From positions 28,542,001-28,606,000 of the forward strand of contig JAIVEN010000014.1 in NCBI GenBank assembly GCA_026686845.1: a DNA stretch of 64,000 nt, written 5' to 3'. The position numbers were made by a program, and so were the translations under genes. The notes beneath the pieces are model-generated. The model was not told where the DNA came from and did not search any database. It saw nothing but the letters and a program-made list of their open reading frames with translations. The DNA is from Adenanthera pavonina. Its lineage: Eukaryota > Streptophyta > Magnoliopsida > Fabales > Fabaceae. Of this stretch, positions 42,136-54,289 are shown one piece after another. Positions within the stretch are counted from its first letter, which is position 1. Every line of letters begins with the position of its first letter.

Positions 42136-44307
42136 GAAAGAATAGAGTACTTACGGAGATGGCTCATACTATGCTGAATGACAAAGAGTTGCCGTAATAC
42201 TTTTGGGCTGATGCTGTAACTATTAGTTGCTACATCATGAATCGAGCATACATCAAACCCATTGTCAACAAGGCACCATATGAGCTATACAAAAGAAGAA
42301 AGTCTAACATCTCACATCTACATGTGTTTAGATGCAAATGCTTCATCCACAACTACGACAAGGACAACTTGGGTAAGTTTGATGCAAAATCGGATGAAAG
42401 TATATTTCTTTGTTACTCTAATATTTGTAAAGCTTTTAAGAGTTTATATTAAAAGAACTAATACTATAGAAGAATCAATTCATGTAGTGTTTGCTGAAAC
42501 TAAGCTTATAGTAAATCTTGAAAACAAAGATAATGAGCTAATTAGTAAATTTAAGAAATTGAACTTAGATAAAAATAAACTTCCTAAGCAATTTGATTAT
42601 GCTATGCATGAGGATACTATGCGAAATATAGATGCTCAGAAGTAAGATCATAATGAAACAAGTATTAAACTACCAAAAGCTTAGAGATATCAAGGGAGTT
42701 ATCCTATTAATCAAGTAATCGGAGATGTTCATGAAAGGGAAAGAACTAGAACTCAATTAAGAGATCAATTGAAACATTGTGCTTTCATTTTTAAAATTGA
42801 ACCTAAGGATATTGAAGATACTATAAAAGATGAATATTGAGTAGTAGTCATGCGAGAGAAGCTCAATCAATTTGAGAGAAATCAAGTTTGGAATCTGGTA
42901 CCTAAACCAAATGATAGACCTTTCATTGGGACAAAATAGTTATTCAAAAACAAACTTAACGAATATAGAATGATTGTGCAAAAAAAGCTAGACTAGTTGC
43001 CAACGGTTATAATCAAGAAAAAGGCATTGACTGTGGGGAAATTTATGCTCCAGTTGCAAGATTGGGAGCCATGAGAATGTTCTTAGCCTTTACTTGTTTA
43101 AAAGACATTAAGCTTTATCAAATGAATGTAAAGAGTTCTTTTCCTAATGGATATATTATGGAAGAGGTCTTTGTTGACTAACCTCTAGGATTTGAGCATT
43201 CAATAAAGCCAAACCATGTGTATAAACTTAAGAAAGCATTATATGGATTAAAACAAGCACCTAGGGTTTGTTATGAAAGACTAAGCAACTTCCTAATCAA
43301 CAAGGGATTAACTTGTAGCAAAGTGGATACAATACTATTTACTTATTATGCAAATTAATGTCAATGATATTATTTTTAGAGCTACTAATGAATCTTTATA
43401 CAAGGAGTTTACTAAGACTATGTAGGGTGAATTTCAAATGTCTATGAAGGGTGAACACAATTTCTTTCTTAGTCTACAAACCAAGCAACTCAAGGATGAG
43501 ATCATCATTTGTCAGACAACATACTTGAAGGAACCTTCTAAAAAAGTTTGAGAAGGATAAAGCAAAATCTCTTGGAACCCCTATGAGCATTGCCACCAAA
43601 CTTGATGTAGATGAAGAAGGAAAACCTTTTGATAATACCAAGTATAGAGGAATGATAGGATCTCTACTATATCTTACTACGAGTAGACCTAACATTATGA
43701 TCAGTCTCTATATGTGTGCAAGATTTCAATCATCACCAAAGAATCACACTAAACAATAGTTAAGAGAATCTTTAGATACTTGGTCTGTATAACTCAAATA
43801 GGTCTCTAGTATCCTAAAGGTGGTAGGGAAACACTTACTACATATTTAGATGCTAACTTTGCTGGAATCAAGACTAACAGAAAGAGTACTAGTGGAACAT
43901 GTCAATTTCTTGGTGGATCACTTGTCCTATGGTTCAACAAGAAACAAAGTAGTATGGCTCTTTCAACAGCTAAAGCTGAGTATACAATAGCTGGAAGTTA
44001 TTGTGCTCAAGTGCTTTAGATAACACAACAATTGGAAGACTTGGGGACCAACCTTCAAGAAGTCCCAATGAAATGTGATAATTCATGTGGTATAAATCTA
44101 TCCAAAAATACTATAATGCACTCAAGAACCAAGCACATTAAAATCAAACATCACCTTCTAAGAGATTATGTGTAAAAGAAAGATATTATCCTAGAGTTTG
44201 TGCCTACTTAGCAACAACTTGTAGATATTTTCACGAAGCCTCTACTAGAAGATCAATTTTCATTTATTCGAAGAGAATTAGGAATGTTAAACCCAAATGA
44301 GTTGAAA
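42136..44307 (+). pseudogene. C2 integrase tail, reverse transcriptase and RNase H
   Basis: Begins at the deletion junction with LTEMAHTMLNDKELP and the integrase C-terminal region (NRAYIKPIVNKAPYELYKRR, LHVFRCKCFIHN, GKFDAKSDESIF). A linker leads to RT from about 42840 (QFERNQVWNLVPKPN). The active-site box is damaged: S1 YVDD corresponds to NVND near 43355. LYGLKQAPRVCYERLSNF lies near 43235. RNase H runs from about 43845 (DANFAGIKTNRKSTSGTCQF, AKAEYTIAGS, HSRTKHIKI) to the NPNEL end at 44302. Many stops and frameshifts; inactive. G2 begins a few bases after the last codon. Confidence 0.85.
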
Positions 44308-44312
44308 GTAAC

Positions 44313-46836
44313 TGTCACACCTTATATTTAGACTCATTTCCCATATATTAGACTATATTTTAGTTTATTAATACATGATTAGAGACTTGATAGCATAAAA
44401 TAACTTAAACCAATTTTTTTCGGATTTCGGGTACTATTCCTTTGATTAATCTCATTTTGCCCAATGAAATTTAAAAATTCATAACAAAATCAACAAAAAT
44501 TCATATTAAGGTGATTCAAGCCTTCAAAAGTAGCTTATAAGGTTCTATACATGGAAAAATATGCAATGGAGTATCTACTTGGCAAATTCATATAGTTTAT
44601 TTTTCTAAAAATATTGTAATAGTGGTCAATTTTTGGAATCCCTGATTATGTCCATAAATTTGGAAAATCACCATAATTCGTACATAACTCCAATTTAGGT
44701 GATCTTGGTGTCTATGGAAAGATATTCATGTATAGTTTATAGTATATAAAGCATTCATGTATTATACATCAAAATATCTATACAATACACATATTTCCCA
44801 ATTGTGCTCAAAATGACAGCTTACATCAATCAACTTTGCAAAATACACTTTAATATATACATACATGGCCATTTCATGTCTCCAGTTTGAACATTACATT
44901 ATGTTAGATCTAGATAGATATAATTAAATTTAAGTAGAGTCCTAAAATTGTACAGATTACTTTTGTAAGATACTCCAAACAAAATACCAAGGAAAGCAAA
45001 TTCATTTTAATGAGCAACCTCCTTCTTCTTTCTTTTTGCCTCTTGGGAAGCCTTCCATAACTTGGATATATAATGTTATACATTTGGAAAGGGGTGATAT
45101 TCAAAGAATCTTAGTAGCAACCACCATCATGCAAACATATTATCATTTATATTGAAAGTATTCATCCAAGAACACATCAAGCATGCAATCAAATTATTTT
45201 GGCACAACTATTTTATAAAAATATGGGCAGCACTTCCCCTTGTATTTTGACAAATCTAGGGTCACATTATGCTTCAAAAAATCCAACCAATAATGCAAAA
45301 TCGTCACAAGACAACATTTTAAATATTAAACACATCATTTCAACCAAGCAACATCAATGACAATACATAGGTATACATTGGTAAGTTAACTACCTTTGGG
45401 CTTTCCAAAGCTTTCAAAGCTCTGTACACTCTTTCTTTGATCTCCTAACACTTCTTGGAATCCTATAACATCATAAAACAAGGTTATAATCCATTGGTTG
45501 CATGACCTCATTCACAAAGTGTGCAATAAACCCTAAACTTTTCACTTTGATTTCATTTGGGTTTTTACTGTACAACACACTTGTTTCTACCATTTTTGGA
45601 CCCAAGGAATCTATTTTTGGGGTTAAATTCATGAATTTACCTTCCTAATTCAAACCCTAAATTGTCAAAAAATTACCATAAATTTTAGAAAAATATTTAT
45701 CCAACAAACTTGAAATCTAATAGCATATTCTTGCATCTTAAGACCTATACAACACTTTCCATGGATTGATTTCTTTATGGTGCAACTTTTTCTCTCTACT
45801 CTCTCTCTAGGTTGGAAATTTTAGCAAGAAAATAGAGGAAAAATAGCCACTAAAATACCTCAAAATTGCTAGAGAACACAAGGAAAGGGTTGAAAGATAA
45901 TACCTTGAAGTTTTGGGATAAAAGTTGAGATTTTCTCTTCTTTCTTTGGTTTCCACTAAGTCATGACTTCTTCCCTCTCTTTCCTATGGTTTGCACTGTG
46001 AAGGATGAAGAAAATAAAGGCCTAAGTGACTTAAAATATAATATAACTAAATAATTACTTTTACAAATATTATCCTTGACTTTTTGCCTTTTTTTCACAA
46101 AAGCTTGTGTTAATTCCTGCTATGTCCCAAGTAGTCTTCTCCATGCCACTTGTCCTCAATTTTGGCAAAAAATTGTTTTATAAACTTTAATGGACCAAAA
46201 TACCCTTTACCGATTGAGTTTACCCGTACTAATTGAGTATTTTTGCCAAAATAGTCATTAGATTGGTACAGGATTATCTGACAAATACTTTTATTCTAAA
46301 ATCATTATTTTGACCAAAATATATTTTAGCAAAACCGACTAATTTTTTTTGAATTAGTATTACCTCTTTTTGCAGTCTAAATTGAGTTTTATCGAATAAA
46401 ATATTAATATTAAACCCTAATTATCCAATAAATATTATTTTGATCTAAATAAATCCCGTACTATATTTCCATTGGGCTTAGCTTATTAGGAACTTCATTT
46501 TGACTATAATTTTTCATATTTACAAAAATGCCCTTGATTTGGGATAAACGTATAATTTTTAGAACTTCCAGGTCGTTGGGTGTAATTCCAAAATTCATTA
46601 ATCCTTCTTCACCTCTCAACATGTCAACCGCCTTTGTTTCTTTTTAATTTTTTTGTCGTTCCTTTCTTCTATTTTTTTTCAGGGGTAAAGTTGTCATTTT
46701 CTCCTTTTTCCTTCCAATCAAGATAATTGACCCATTTGCCCTATTTCATGCTAAACAATGTATACCCATTTTTATAAATTTATAGATTTTAAAATATTGA
46801 ATCTTGAACATTTAGTAAAAATTCCATGTTTTTACA
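44313..46836 (-). repeat. G2 3' LTR (family B)
   Basis: On the plus strand it starts TGTCACACCTTATATTTAG and ends CCATGTTTTTACA, 2524 bp. It has family B landmarks in common with B1, such as GATATTCAAAGAATCTTAG near 45097. Short ORFs inside are not supported. Confidence 0.9.
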
Positions 46837-46851
46837 TTTCTACCCCTTTAA
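46837..46851 (-). promoter_or_regulatory. G2 polypurine tract
   Basis: On the minus strand AAAGGGGTAGAAA lies directly upstream of the 3' LTR. Slightly degraded (a T within the run). Confidence 0.7.
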
Positions 46852-46879
46852 GATAAATTTCGTCCTCAAAATTTAGAAC

Positions 46880-48399
46880 ATACCTTAATTAAATAGCTCT
46901 GGATATCTTTGTCTCATATCTACTTCTATCTCCCAAGTTGCTTCTTTTGGGATTAAATCCTTCCAGACCACCTTCACTAAAGGAATGTTTTTGTTCCTTA
47001 GCAGCTTGACTTGATAATCTATAATCTTTTCAAGTATAACATTAAAGCAGAGATTATCTTGTAAGTCAATGCATTCATATTCTATAATGTGTGAAGGATT
47101 GAGCTAATATTTCTTTAGCTGGAGGACATGGAAAACATCATGTATTTGGCTCAAATTTGGTGGTCGAGCTAATTTCTAGGCTACAGGTCTGGCTTTTGAG
47201 AGAATTTCGAAAGGTCCTATATACTTAAGACTAAGCTTTTTGGTCTCAAGTGACCGATCAACTCTAGTCGTAGGAGATACTATGAGCAAAACATAATCTC
47301 CTATTTCAAATTCTAACAGCTTCCTCCTTTTATCTGCATAACTTTTTGTTTGCTTTGAGTCGTTAGTAATTTCTTTCTTATCATTTCAGTTTGTCTTGAG
47401 GTTTGGTTAGCAATTTTTGGACCAATCAACTGTCTCTCCCTCAATTCCATCCAACATAGTGGGAACTTGCATTCCATGCCATATAATGCTTCATAAAGAG
47501 CCATCTGAATACTGGAATGATAACTATTATTATAGGTAAACTCTACTAATGGTAAGTACATATCCCAGTTTCCTTTCATTTCAAGTACACAAGCTTGTAG
47601 CATATATTCTGATGTTTGAATTGTCCTTTCAATTTGTCCATCAATTTGAGGATGATATGCTATATTGAATCTCAATTTAGTACCTAGGGCTTGTTGCAAT
47701 GACTTCTAGAAATTCGACATAAATCTCAGATCATGGTAAAATATAATACTGCTTGGCACTCTATGAAGTCTTACTATTTCTTTAACGTATAACTGTGCCA
47801 ATTTTTCTATTGTATATGTTGATCTCATGGCTAGGAAATGGGTTGACTTTGTGAGCCTGTCAACTATAACCCAGATAGTATCATGTCCTGATGATGATCT
47901 ACGTATTCTCATAATGAAGTCCATTGATATACTATACAACTTCCATTCGGGAATATCTAAAGGCTGTAACAATCCTGCTAGCTTTTGATGATCTATTTTA
48001 ACTCTTTGGTATATGAACACTTAGATACATACTAGGTAATATCACTTTTCATCCCAGGCCACCAAAACAATTTCCTTAAATCATGATACATTTTTGTAAT
48101 ACCTAGGTGAATATTGTATTAACTTTGATACGCCTCTGCCAGTATCTTTTCCTTTAGTTCTGCTACTAGAGGAACATATACTCTCTTTTGAAACCTAATC
48201 AGACCATTATTTGTCTCATTAAATTCCTACATTTCTCCTTGACTTATCTTTTCTTTAGCTACCTTTACGAACTCATCATTCTGCTTGGCTTTCATTAAAT
48301 CTTGTAAAAATTCATTACCAATTTTGGTCTCATGTAATTGATGAAAAAAGTGCATATCTCTAAAATCTTCCATCATTTTCATTTCAGGAATCATTATGT
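46880..48399 (-). pseudogene. G2 integrase and chromodomain
   Basis: Minus strand. Linker (HQLHETKIGNEFLQDLMKAK), a damaged zinc finger around 48100, and the core from 47990: SISMDFIMRIRRSSSGHD, IWVIVDRLTKSTHFLAM, LAQLYVKEIVRLHRVPSSI. The motif that should read SDRDPRF reads FYHDLRF, so the second catalytic Asp is lost. The Glu motif is intact (YHPQIDGQIERTIQ, near 47660). After EALYGMECKFPLCW the C-terminal domain ends with a chromodomain-like tail near 46890-47050 (KIIDYQVKLLRNKNIPLVKV, EATWEIEVDMRQRYPELF). This uninterrupted reading served to join the split G1 integrase. Confidence 0.87.
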
Positions 48400-49800
48400 G
48401 GGCTACATGAACAGTCTTTCTACTAAGTGCATCAATCACTAAATTAGCTTTCCCTAGATGGTACTTTATAGAATGATAGTAATCTTTTAACAATGTCATC
48501 CAATGCCTCCACCTTGCAGTCAATTCTTTCTGATTCTAAATATTTGAGACTTCTGTGATCACATAACAATTCTATAGTCCCACTGTAGAGATAATGCCTT
48601 CGTATCTTTAGAGCATGAACAATAGCCGCGAGTTCTAAATCATACGTATGAAAGTTTTCTTCATGTGGCTTTAATTGTCGAGAAGCATATGCTACTACTT
48701 TACCATTCTGCATTAAAACACAACCTAATTCGTGCTTGCTTGCATCTGTGTAAAGCACAAAAGGTTCCTTGGGATTAGGTATACTTAATACATGTGGGGT
48801 AGTTAACTTCCACTTCAATTGATCAAAACTATTTTCACAATTCATATCCCACACAAAAGGTGTATTTTTTTCTAGTAAGTTTTGTAAGTGGCAATGCAAT
48901 TTGAGAAAAGTCTCGTATAAATCGTCTATAATAACCTGCTAAACCAGGGAAACTTCTTATCTCCGTGATGATCTTGGGTTGCTTCCACTTTATGATAGCA
49001 TTAACTTTACTTGGGTCTACTGTAACCCTAACCTTGGAAACAACATGCCTTAAGAATTACACTTTTGTGTGCCATAACTCACACTTGCTCAGTTTAGCAT
49101 ACAACTTCATTTCTTTTAAAATAGACATGGGTATTCTCAAATGCATCTCATGATCCTCTAAAGATTTGGAGTACACTAAAATATCATCAATGAAAACTAC
49201 CACAAAATGATCTAAGTAGGGTCAGAAAATCTTGTTCATGTAGTCCATGAATATTGCTGGGGCATTCATTAGACCAAATAGCATCACTAAAAATTTATAA
49301 TGCCCATAGTGAGTTCGAAAAGTAGTTTTGGGAACATCATCTACCTTAACCTATAATTGATGATATCTAGATCGTAAATCAATTTTTGAAAACATAGTAT
49401 CTCCTACCAATTGATCTAGCAAATCATCAATTCTAGGTAAATGATATTTGTTTTTAATAGTAACTTTGTTTAGTTCCTTATAATCAATGCATAACAAGAG
49501 GCTCCCATTTTTCTTTTTTACAAACAACACTGGAGCACCTCAAGGAAAAACACTCAATCTAATAAAACCTTTTTCCAATAACTCCTCTATCTATTTCTTA
49601 AGTTCTACCAATTCAGGTGGTGCCATTCTATAAGGTGCCTTTGATATTGGACTCATTCGTGGCACAAAGTCTATAGAAAACTTAACTTCTCTTTCAGGTT
49701 GTAAGTCTTTAAAATCCTTAGGAAACACTTCAAGAAAATCTCTTACTACTGGTATTTCTTCTGCCCCATCAATCTCAACATTCGCTGAAAAGAAAACCAA
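48400..49800 (-). pseudogene. G2 reverse transcriptase and RNase H
   Basis: Minus strand. Starts with EVFPKDFKDLQPEREVKFSI and KAPYRMAPPELVELKK, then GAPVLFVKKKNGSL. The RT box FVVVFIDDILVYSKS at about 49170-49207 is intact. The RNase H region (TDASKHELGCVLMQNGKV, DLELAAIVHALKIRRHYL, DHRSLKYLESE) lies at about 48790-48530 and closes with KYHLGKANLVIDALSRK. Stops at 49588, 49230 and elsewhere show decay. Gypsy-type order with the integrase downstream. Confidence 0.87.
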
Positions 49801-50022
49801 ATAGGCTTGACATCCTCTCCCTAAACATCTCCCAACAATATGAAATGTAGCTTAGTCTCAGTTTTTGGAACTCTTTCTGGATTTAGTAAGATCAAGGCTT
49901 TGTTTACAATGAAGGAGAATGTTATTGGTGGAAAGCCAATTCATACCTATTATAACATCTATATCTAGGAATGACATGCATATGAGATCTAGTGTTATTA
50001 ACAATATTCATATTGTACTATA

Positions 50023-52642
50023 TGTTAGGTTGGCTGGTCACCCAAGAGGGGGTGAATTGGGTGATGCAAGATTTTCGCTCTTTTTGGATCACAACCCAAT
50101 TTTCACTAAGAGTACAACAAAACATGGATAAACAGAGAGAGTTATGTGCAGCAACTGAATAGAGAAGATGAAGAGCAATACACAACAATTTATACTGGTT
50201 CAGCCCAACCACTTGGCCTACATCCAATTTCCAAGCCACCACTTGGGATTTTCCACTATATCTCATAGGTTTGATCTGGGCACCTGTGAAGTCTCAGTAT
50301 ATCCCAAAAGCATCAGTAGGCACTTGTGAAGCCACTCTCCCCACACCCTTACAAGATGTATAAATCCCTTAGTGTTTCCCACACTAAGATTCTACCCAAA
50401 ATATGTAGAAAGAAATGTTTACAGAATGAAAACTCTCTTGAAGAGTAGATAATACATTGAAGGCTTACTCTATTAAGGTGGGTTTTGCAAACAATGCAAA
50501 GATAGAAAAATTTTACAAATTGTTGTAGCATTTTCGCATAAACTCTCTTAAGATTATTACTCATAAGTTCAAATGATGTTCTATTTATAGATTTATGGTG
50601 TAACTAGATGTTAGACACAAGATCTAGCCGTTAGAGACGTTACACAATGGTTACTCTGTAAAACTAGCCATTCACCAACCACATTTAATGTGTTGACACT
50701 TTGAAATTCAAATTTTGGGTGTCAACAGATGAATTTCGTAGAGACCATAAGTTAAAGACTTTAACGTTGAACTTTGAAGTTTGTCTATTCTAAAGAAAAA
50801 TTTGAATTTTCATCTTTGACAAATGTTTCTATGTTGAAACATATGAATTTTCAAGTTTAAAATTCTTTTGGTAAGTGTGAACAGTAGTTCCATATTACTA
50901 CAGTGCCTTCGAAGTTTGAATTTTGGTGCCTAAAATTCGTTTGTCATTGAGCAACTCAATATGACACAAGTTCTTCCTTTTCGAAATTTGAATTTTGGAT
51001 GTGGAAATTCATCTGTTTGCTGTTCAAGAAGTATTTTCACATTCTAGGGATTCAAAATTTGAATTTTCAAAGCCAAAATTTGTCTATTAGACTTGAAGTT
51101 CAAATTTTAGATGTGGAAATACGTCTGTTGGGTATTCCAGAAGTATTTTCATGATCTGGAGTTTCAAAATTTGAATTTTGAAAGCCAAAATTCATCTGTT
51201 AGACTTGAAGTTCAAATTTCAGAAGGCAAAATTCATCTATCAGGGGCAAGCTCAACATGGCACAAAGGTTTTCTTCAAAATTCGAATTTCGAAGGACCGA
51301 AATTCATCTATTAGTGGTAGAATCTCCGTAACTTCGAACTTTACACTATAGATAATTTTGTAGAAGCTATAACTCTCTCATTTTAACTCTAAATTAAGCA
51401 AATGACCTATGGTTGGAAATCTCTCAATGTCTACTTTCAAATGCAAGAAGTTTCACTTCAAAAACAAAGGTATTCTATGAGATATGATCAAAATAATGAT
51501 AGGAGATTAAAACTGAAAATCCATATCTCACTACTCAACTTTAAATGACCATAGCTTTTTCATATGACCTTTTTTTTTAGTGAAATAACCTTCTTTAAAA
51601 ATCTTATTAAGTCTAGTTTCATATGAAATAGTTTTTACATCAAAGCCATATGTATTTTGAGAGATGTATCAAAAATACTAATCAAAGGTCGAACTCTAGA
51701 TTCTTGAAAACTAGATTTCACTATGTTTAAAAGTAAGGATATGTTACTTTGATACCCAAAACTTCTTGAGTTAATCAAATACAATTATAAATCACTGAGT
51801 TTTATTCTAACGTTTGAAATTTGAAATCCAAAATTCATCTATCAGAGAGAATATTTTTGAACCCTTTTAATGCTTAATTATCAGACCAACTTTGTCATGA
51901 CTACAAACGAATTTTGCACATTTTACTAACTATGCTTGACTTGAAATTTGAATTTCAACACTTGAAATTTTGTTTGTTCAAGGGGATATATTTAGAACTT
52001 CAAATTTCAGTCAGCAAAGTTCATATTTTTAGAAAGTATATGAAGTTTAACTTCTCAAAATTCGTCAGTCAGTCAGAGTTTTTCAAATATAATATATGCT
52101 AACATCAGATTTACTTAATCTAACTCATTTAAAACATATGGTAACAAGATTAAGTAATTTTCAAAGATTAATCTCACCTTAAGACCTAAGTGAAAACAAA
52201 ATATACCTAGTGACTAGGTCTTCAAATGTGGAGTTCCACTTCCACTTGGTCATTTCCTTCTTGGCATGCTCCTTTCTGATCTTCCATTTTTGGAGCATCC
52301 TTTCTTTTCTTCTTTCTTGAGTGAGGCATGATATTGATTTCCATTTCTATTTCCATTTCTATATTCCAATGCTCACTCTTCTTACTTGGACCAACCTACA
52401 TTTAATATATTACACTTACAAACCAAGTAGTTAGTCCAGTTTATATATCCAACTTACGTTATTCATTGTAAAAGTATAGTGGATATATTTGCACATAGCA
52501 TGATATATACATTATAACCATAATTAAATACATGTTAATGCATATTTTACTTCTATAAGGAACATTATATACATATGATACATTTGTTCCTTATTATTCT
52601 ATATTTGTCATCATCAAAACTTATATTATACTAAACCTTATA
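50023..52642 (-). repeat. Diverged solo Sirevirus LTR (S6) inside G2 protease
   Basis: Starts TGTTAGGTTGGCTGGTCACC, with the U5 block near 50195-50260 and a TATA-like CTATTTATA (minus: TATAAATAG) near 50580. CCGTT and AACG-type sites and ATTCGAAT/CAGACGAA-type repeats follow, mostly decayed. The far end reads ATCATCAAAAC...ACCTTATA, a mutated terminus. Flanks are CTATA (50018-50022) and CTATT (52643-52647), a duplication with one mismatch. At 2620 bp it is about 1 kb longer than its relatives; the part beyond 52110 aligns poorly with them. It splits the G2 protease after HAITSYVCLN. Confidence 0.75.
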
Positions 52643-53997
52643 CTATTCAATTTAAGCAGACATAAGATGTAATGGCATGGTTACCAATGGGTGTGGACAC
52701 ATGAAGATCATAAGGTAACTCAGTAATATGTAGACCCAATCCTTTGGCACACTTGTAGGAAATAAATGAATGACTAGCACCTGAATCAAATAAGGCATAT
52801 ACAAGATAATCATTAACTTTAATCATACCTTCTATAAGATCAGGCGACTGTCGAGCCTCATGTTGCATAAGAGAAAAGACCCTTCTTGTGCCTGGGGTTT
52901 AGTACGAGCTACATCCACTCTGTAATCTCTAGCATAGTGCCTAACCTTGCCACATCAATAACATACATTTTGTCCAGCTAAGCATGATCTTCCACCATAA
53001 GCTTTACCACATTGCTCACATACTAGAGCTTCCCTTGCTTCCCTTTGCACATCTCTTTGCTTTGTTTATCCTCCTCCTCTTCTATCACCTCTTTTACCCT
53101 TTCTACTTGAATTATTCTAGGGTCTTTTTTTTTTTTACTTGATTCACCTTCTTCAAATATAGTTCTTTTTGTACTAGTTGGGGCAGTTGACATAAAACCT
53201 TTATGATTCATGATTCATTCAGTGATCCTATTGACCTCAACCAGGGTATTAAACTCTCGAATTCTCATAGGAGTGACTCTTTCTCTTATAGTTGGTTTCA
53301 AGGCTCTTTCCAGCTTTTCGGTCTTCCATCATTTGTCATCATGTTGCTGCAAGTATGTGGAATACCTCGAGAGTTGAATAAAAGTAGCCACATATTCATC
53401 TACTAATTGATTTTCAGCTTGTCTGAGCATAATGAATTTAGCTTCCTTTTCATCTCTGACTGACCTTAGGAAATACTTGTCATAGAATTATTCAAGGAAT
53501 GTCTCCCATGTCAGTGGTATATTTCAAGCTTGTAGAATCAATTAAGTGGTACACCACCATCTGCCCACTTCTTTCTCCAGCATGTGCATGGCTAATAAAA
53601 CTTTTATCTCAGTATCACAACCTATCAGGCTAAATATTTTCTCCAAGCTTAGTATCCAGTCCTCAGCAGCTCATACATCAAATTTCTCTTCAAATAATTA
53701 AGGATAGTGTTTTTCTAAACTGTGCTATTATATTTTCATGGTGAGCAAAATTAACCTGTGTACCTGTTGTTGCTTTAACTGGCATAACCTGTGGTTCTGG
53801 TTGTGGTTGTGGCACTAAAGGTGGTTCCTATACTCTAGCCTCTTGTGGCTATCTTTGATTTGCTATTGTCCTTTGTAAATTTTCATTTACTCACTATTGT
53901 TGATCCAAATGATCCATTATGACATGTAGGGGATCAACTTGTTGCACACTATCTTGTTGAGGAGTGACCTCCCGAGTCTATCTTCTAGTTTGAGCCA
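52643..53997 (-). pseudogene. G2 gag and N-terminal protease
   Basis: Minus strand. ATG at 53997 gives MAQTRR, then a Gln/Pro-rich leader with many stops. The capsid shows AEDWILSLEKIFSLIGCD, LAMHMLEKEVGRWW, YDKYFLRSVRDEKEAKF and RLTPMRIREF-like segments. A Lys/Glu-rich linker (SSKKKKDPRIIQVERVK) leads to two cysteine motifs near 53010-52930 (CEQCGKAYGGRSC, then CGKVRHYARDY, where the final Cys has become Tyr). The protease has an intact DSGASHSFIS (Asp at about 52787). It stops at the S6 insertion and resumes beyond 50017. Compared with G1, the capsid is retained. Confidence 0.82.
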
Positions 53998-54289
53998 TTC
54001 TTATCTATAAAATAATTGAAATAATGAACATATAACAATATTGCTTAGAGAACATACTTATATAAATATAGCATTTTATTCACATATCAAAACTTTGTAC
54101 ATGCTGCATTCAAGGTCATTCATACATCAGTCCTATTCTTTTAACTATGCTATCTATTCTATCATATACATTATGCTATGTATGACTGTGCATACCTTAA
54201 ACCCAAAATTGCAGTCAACTAGAGTTCTATACGTATATACATATCCATAGTTAGTTACTTTACATCAAGTCTAAGAAGAAGTAAAACTA

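Larger units (their letters stand above)
18193..44312 (+). mobile_element. Old Sirevirus-like copia element C2, exploded by insertions
   Basis: A degenerate Ty1/copia element whose parts are spread over 26 kb. The 5' LTR pieces lie at about 18193-18688, 20340-20394, 37605-38026 and 41111-41143. The primer site is at 41146, the gag and pol remnants at 41185-44307. Removing the three insertions in the LTR, each with its target duplication, gives a continuous LTR of about 1 kb with TATA box and U5. The element is cut at its 3' end by G2 (GTAAC duplication). At most a short piece remains beyond 58119. The exact 5' end is not resolved. Confidence 0.75.
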
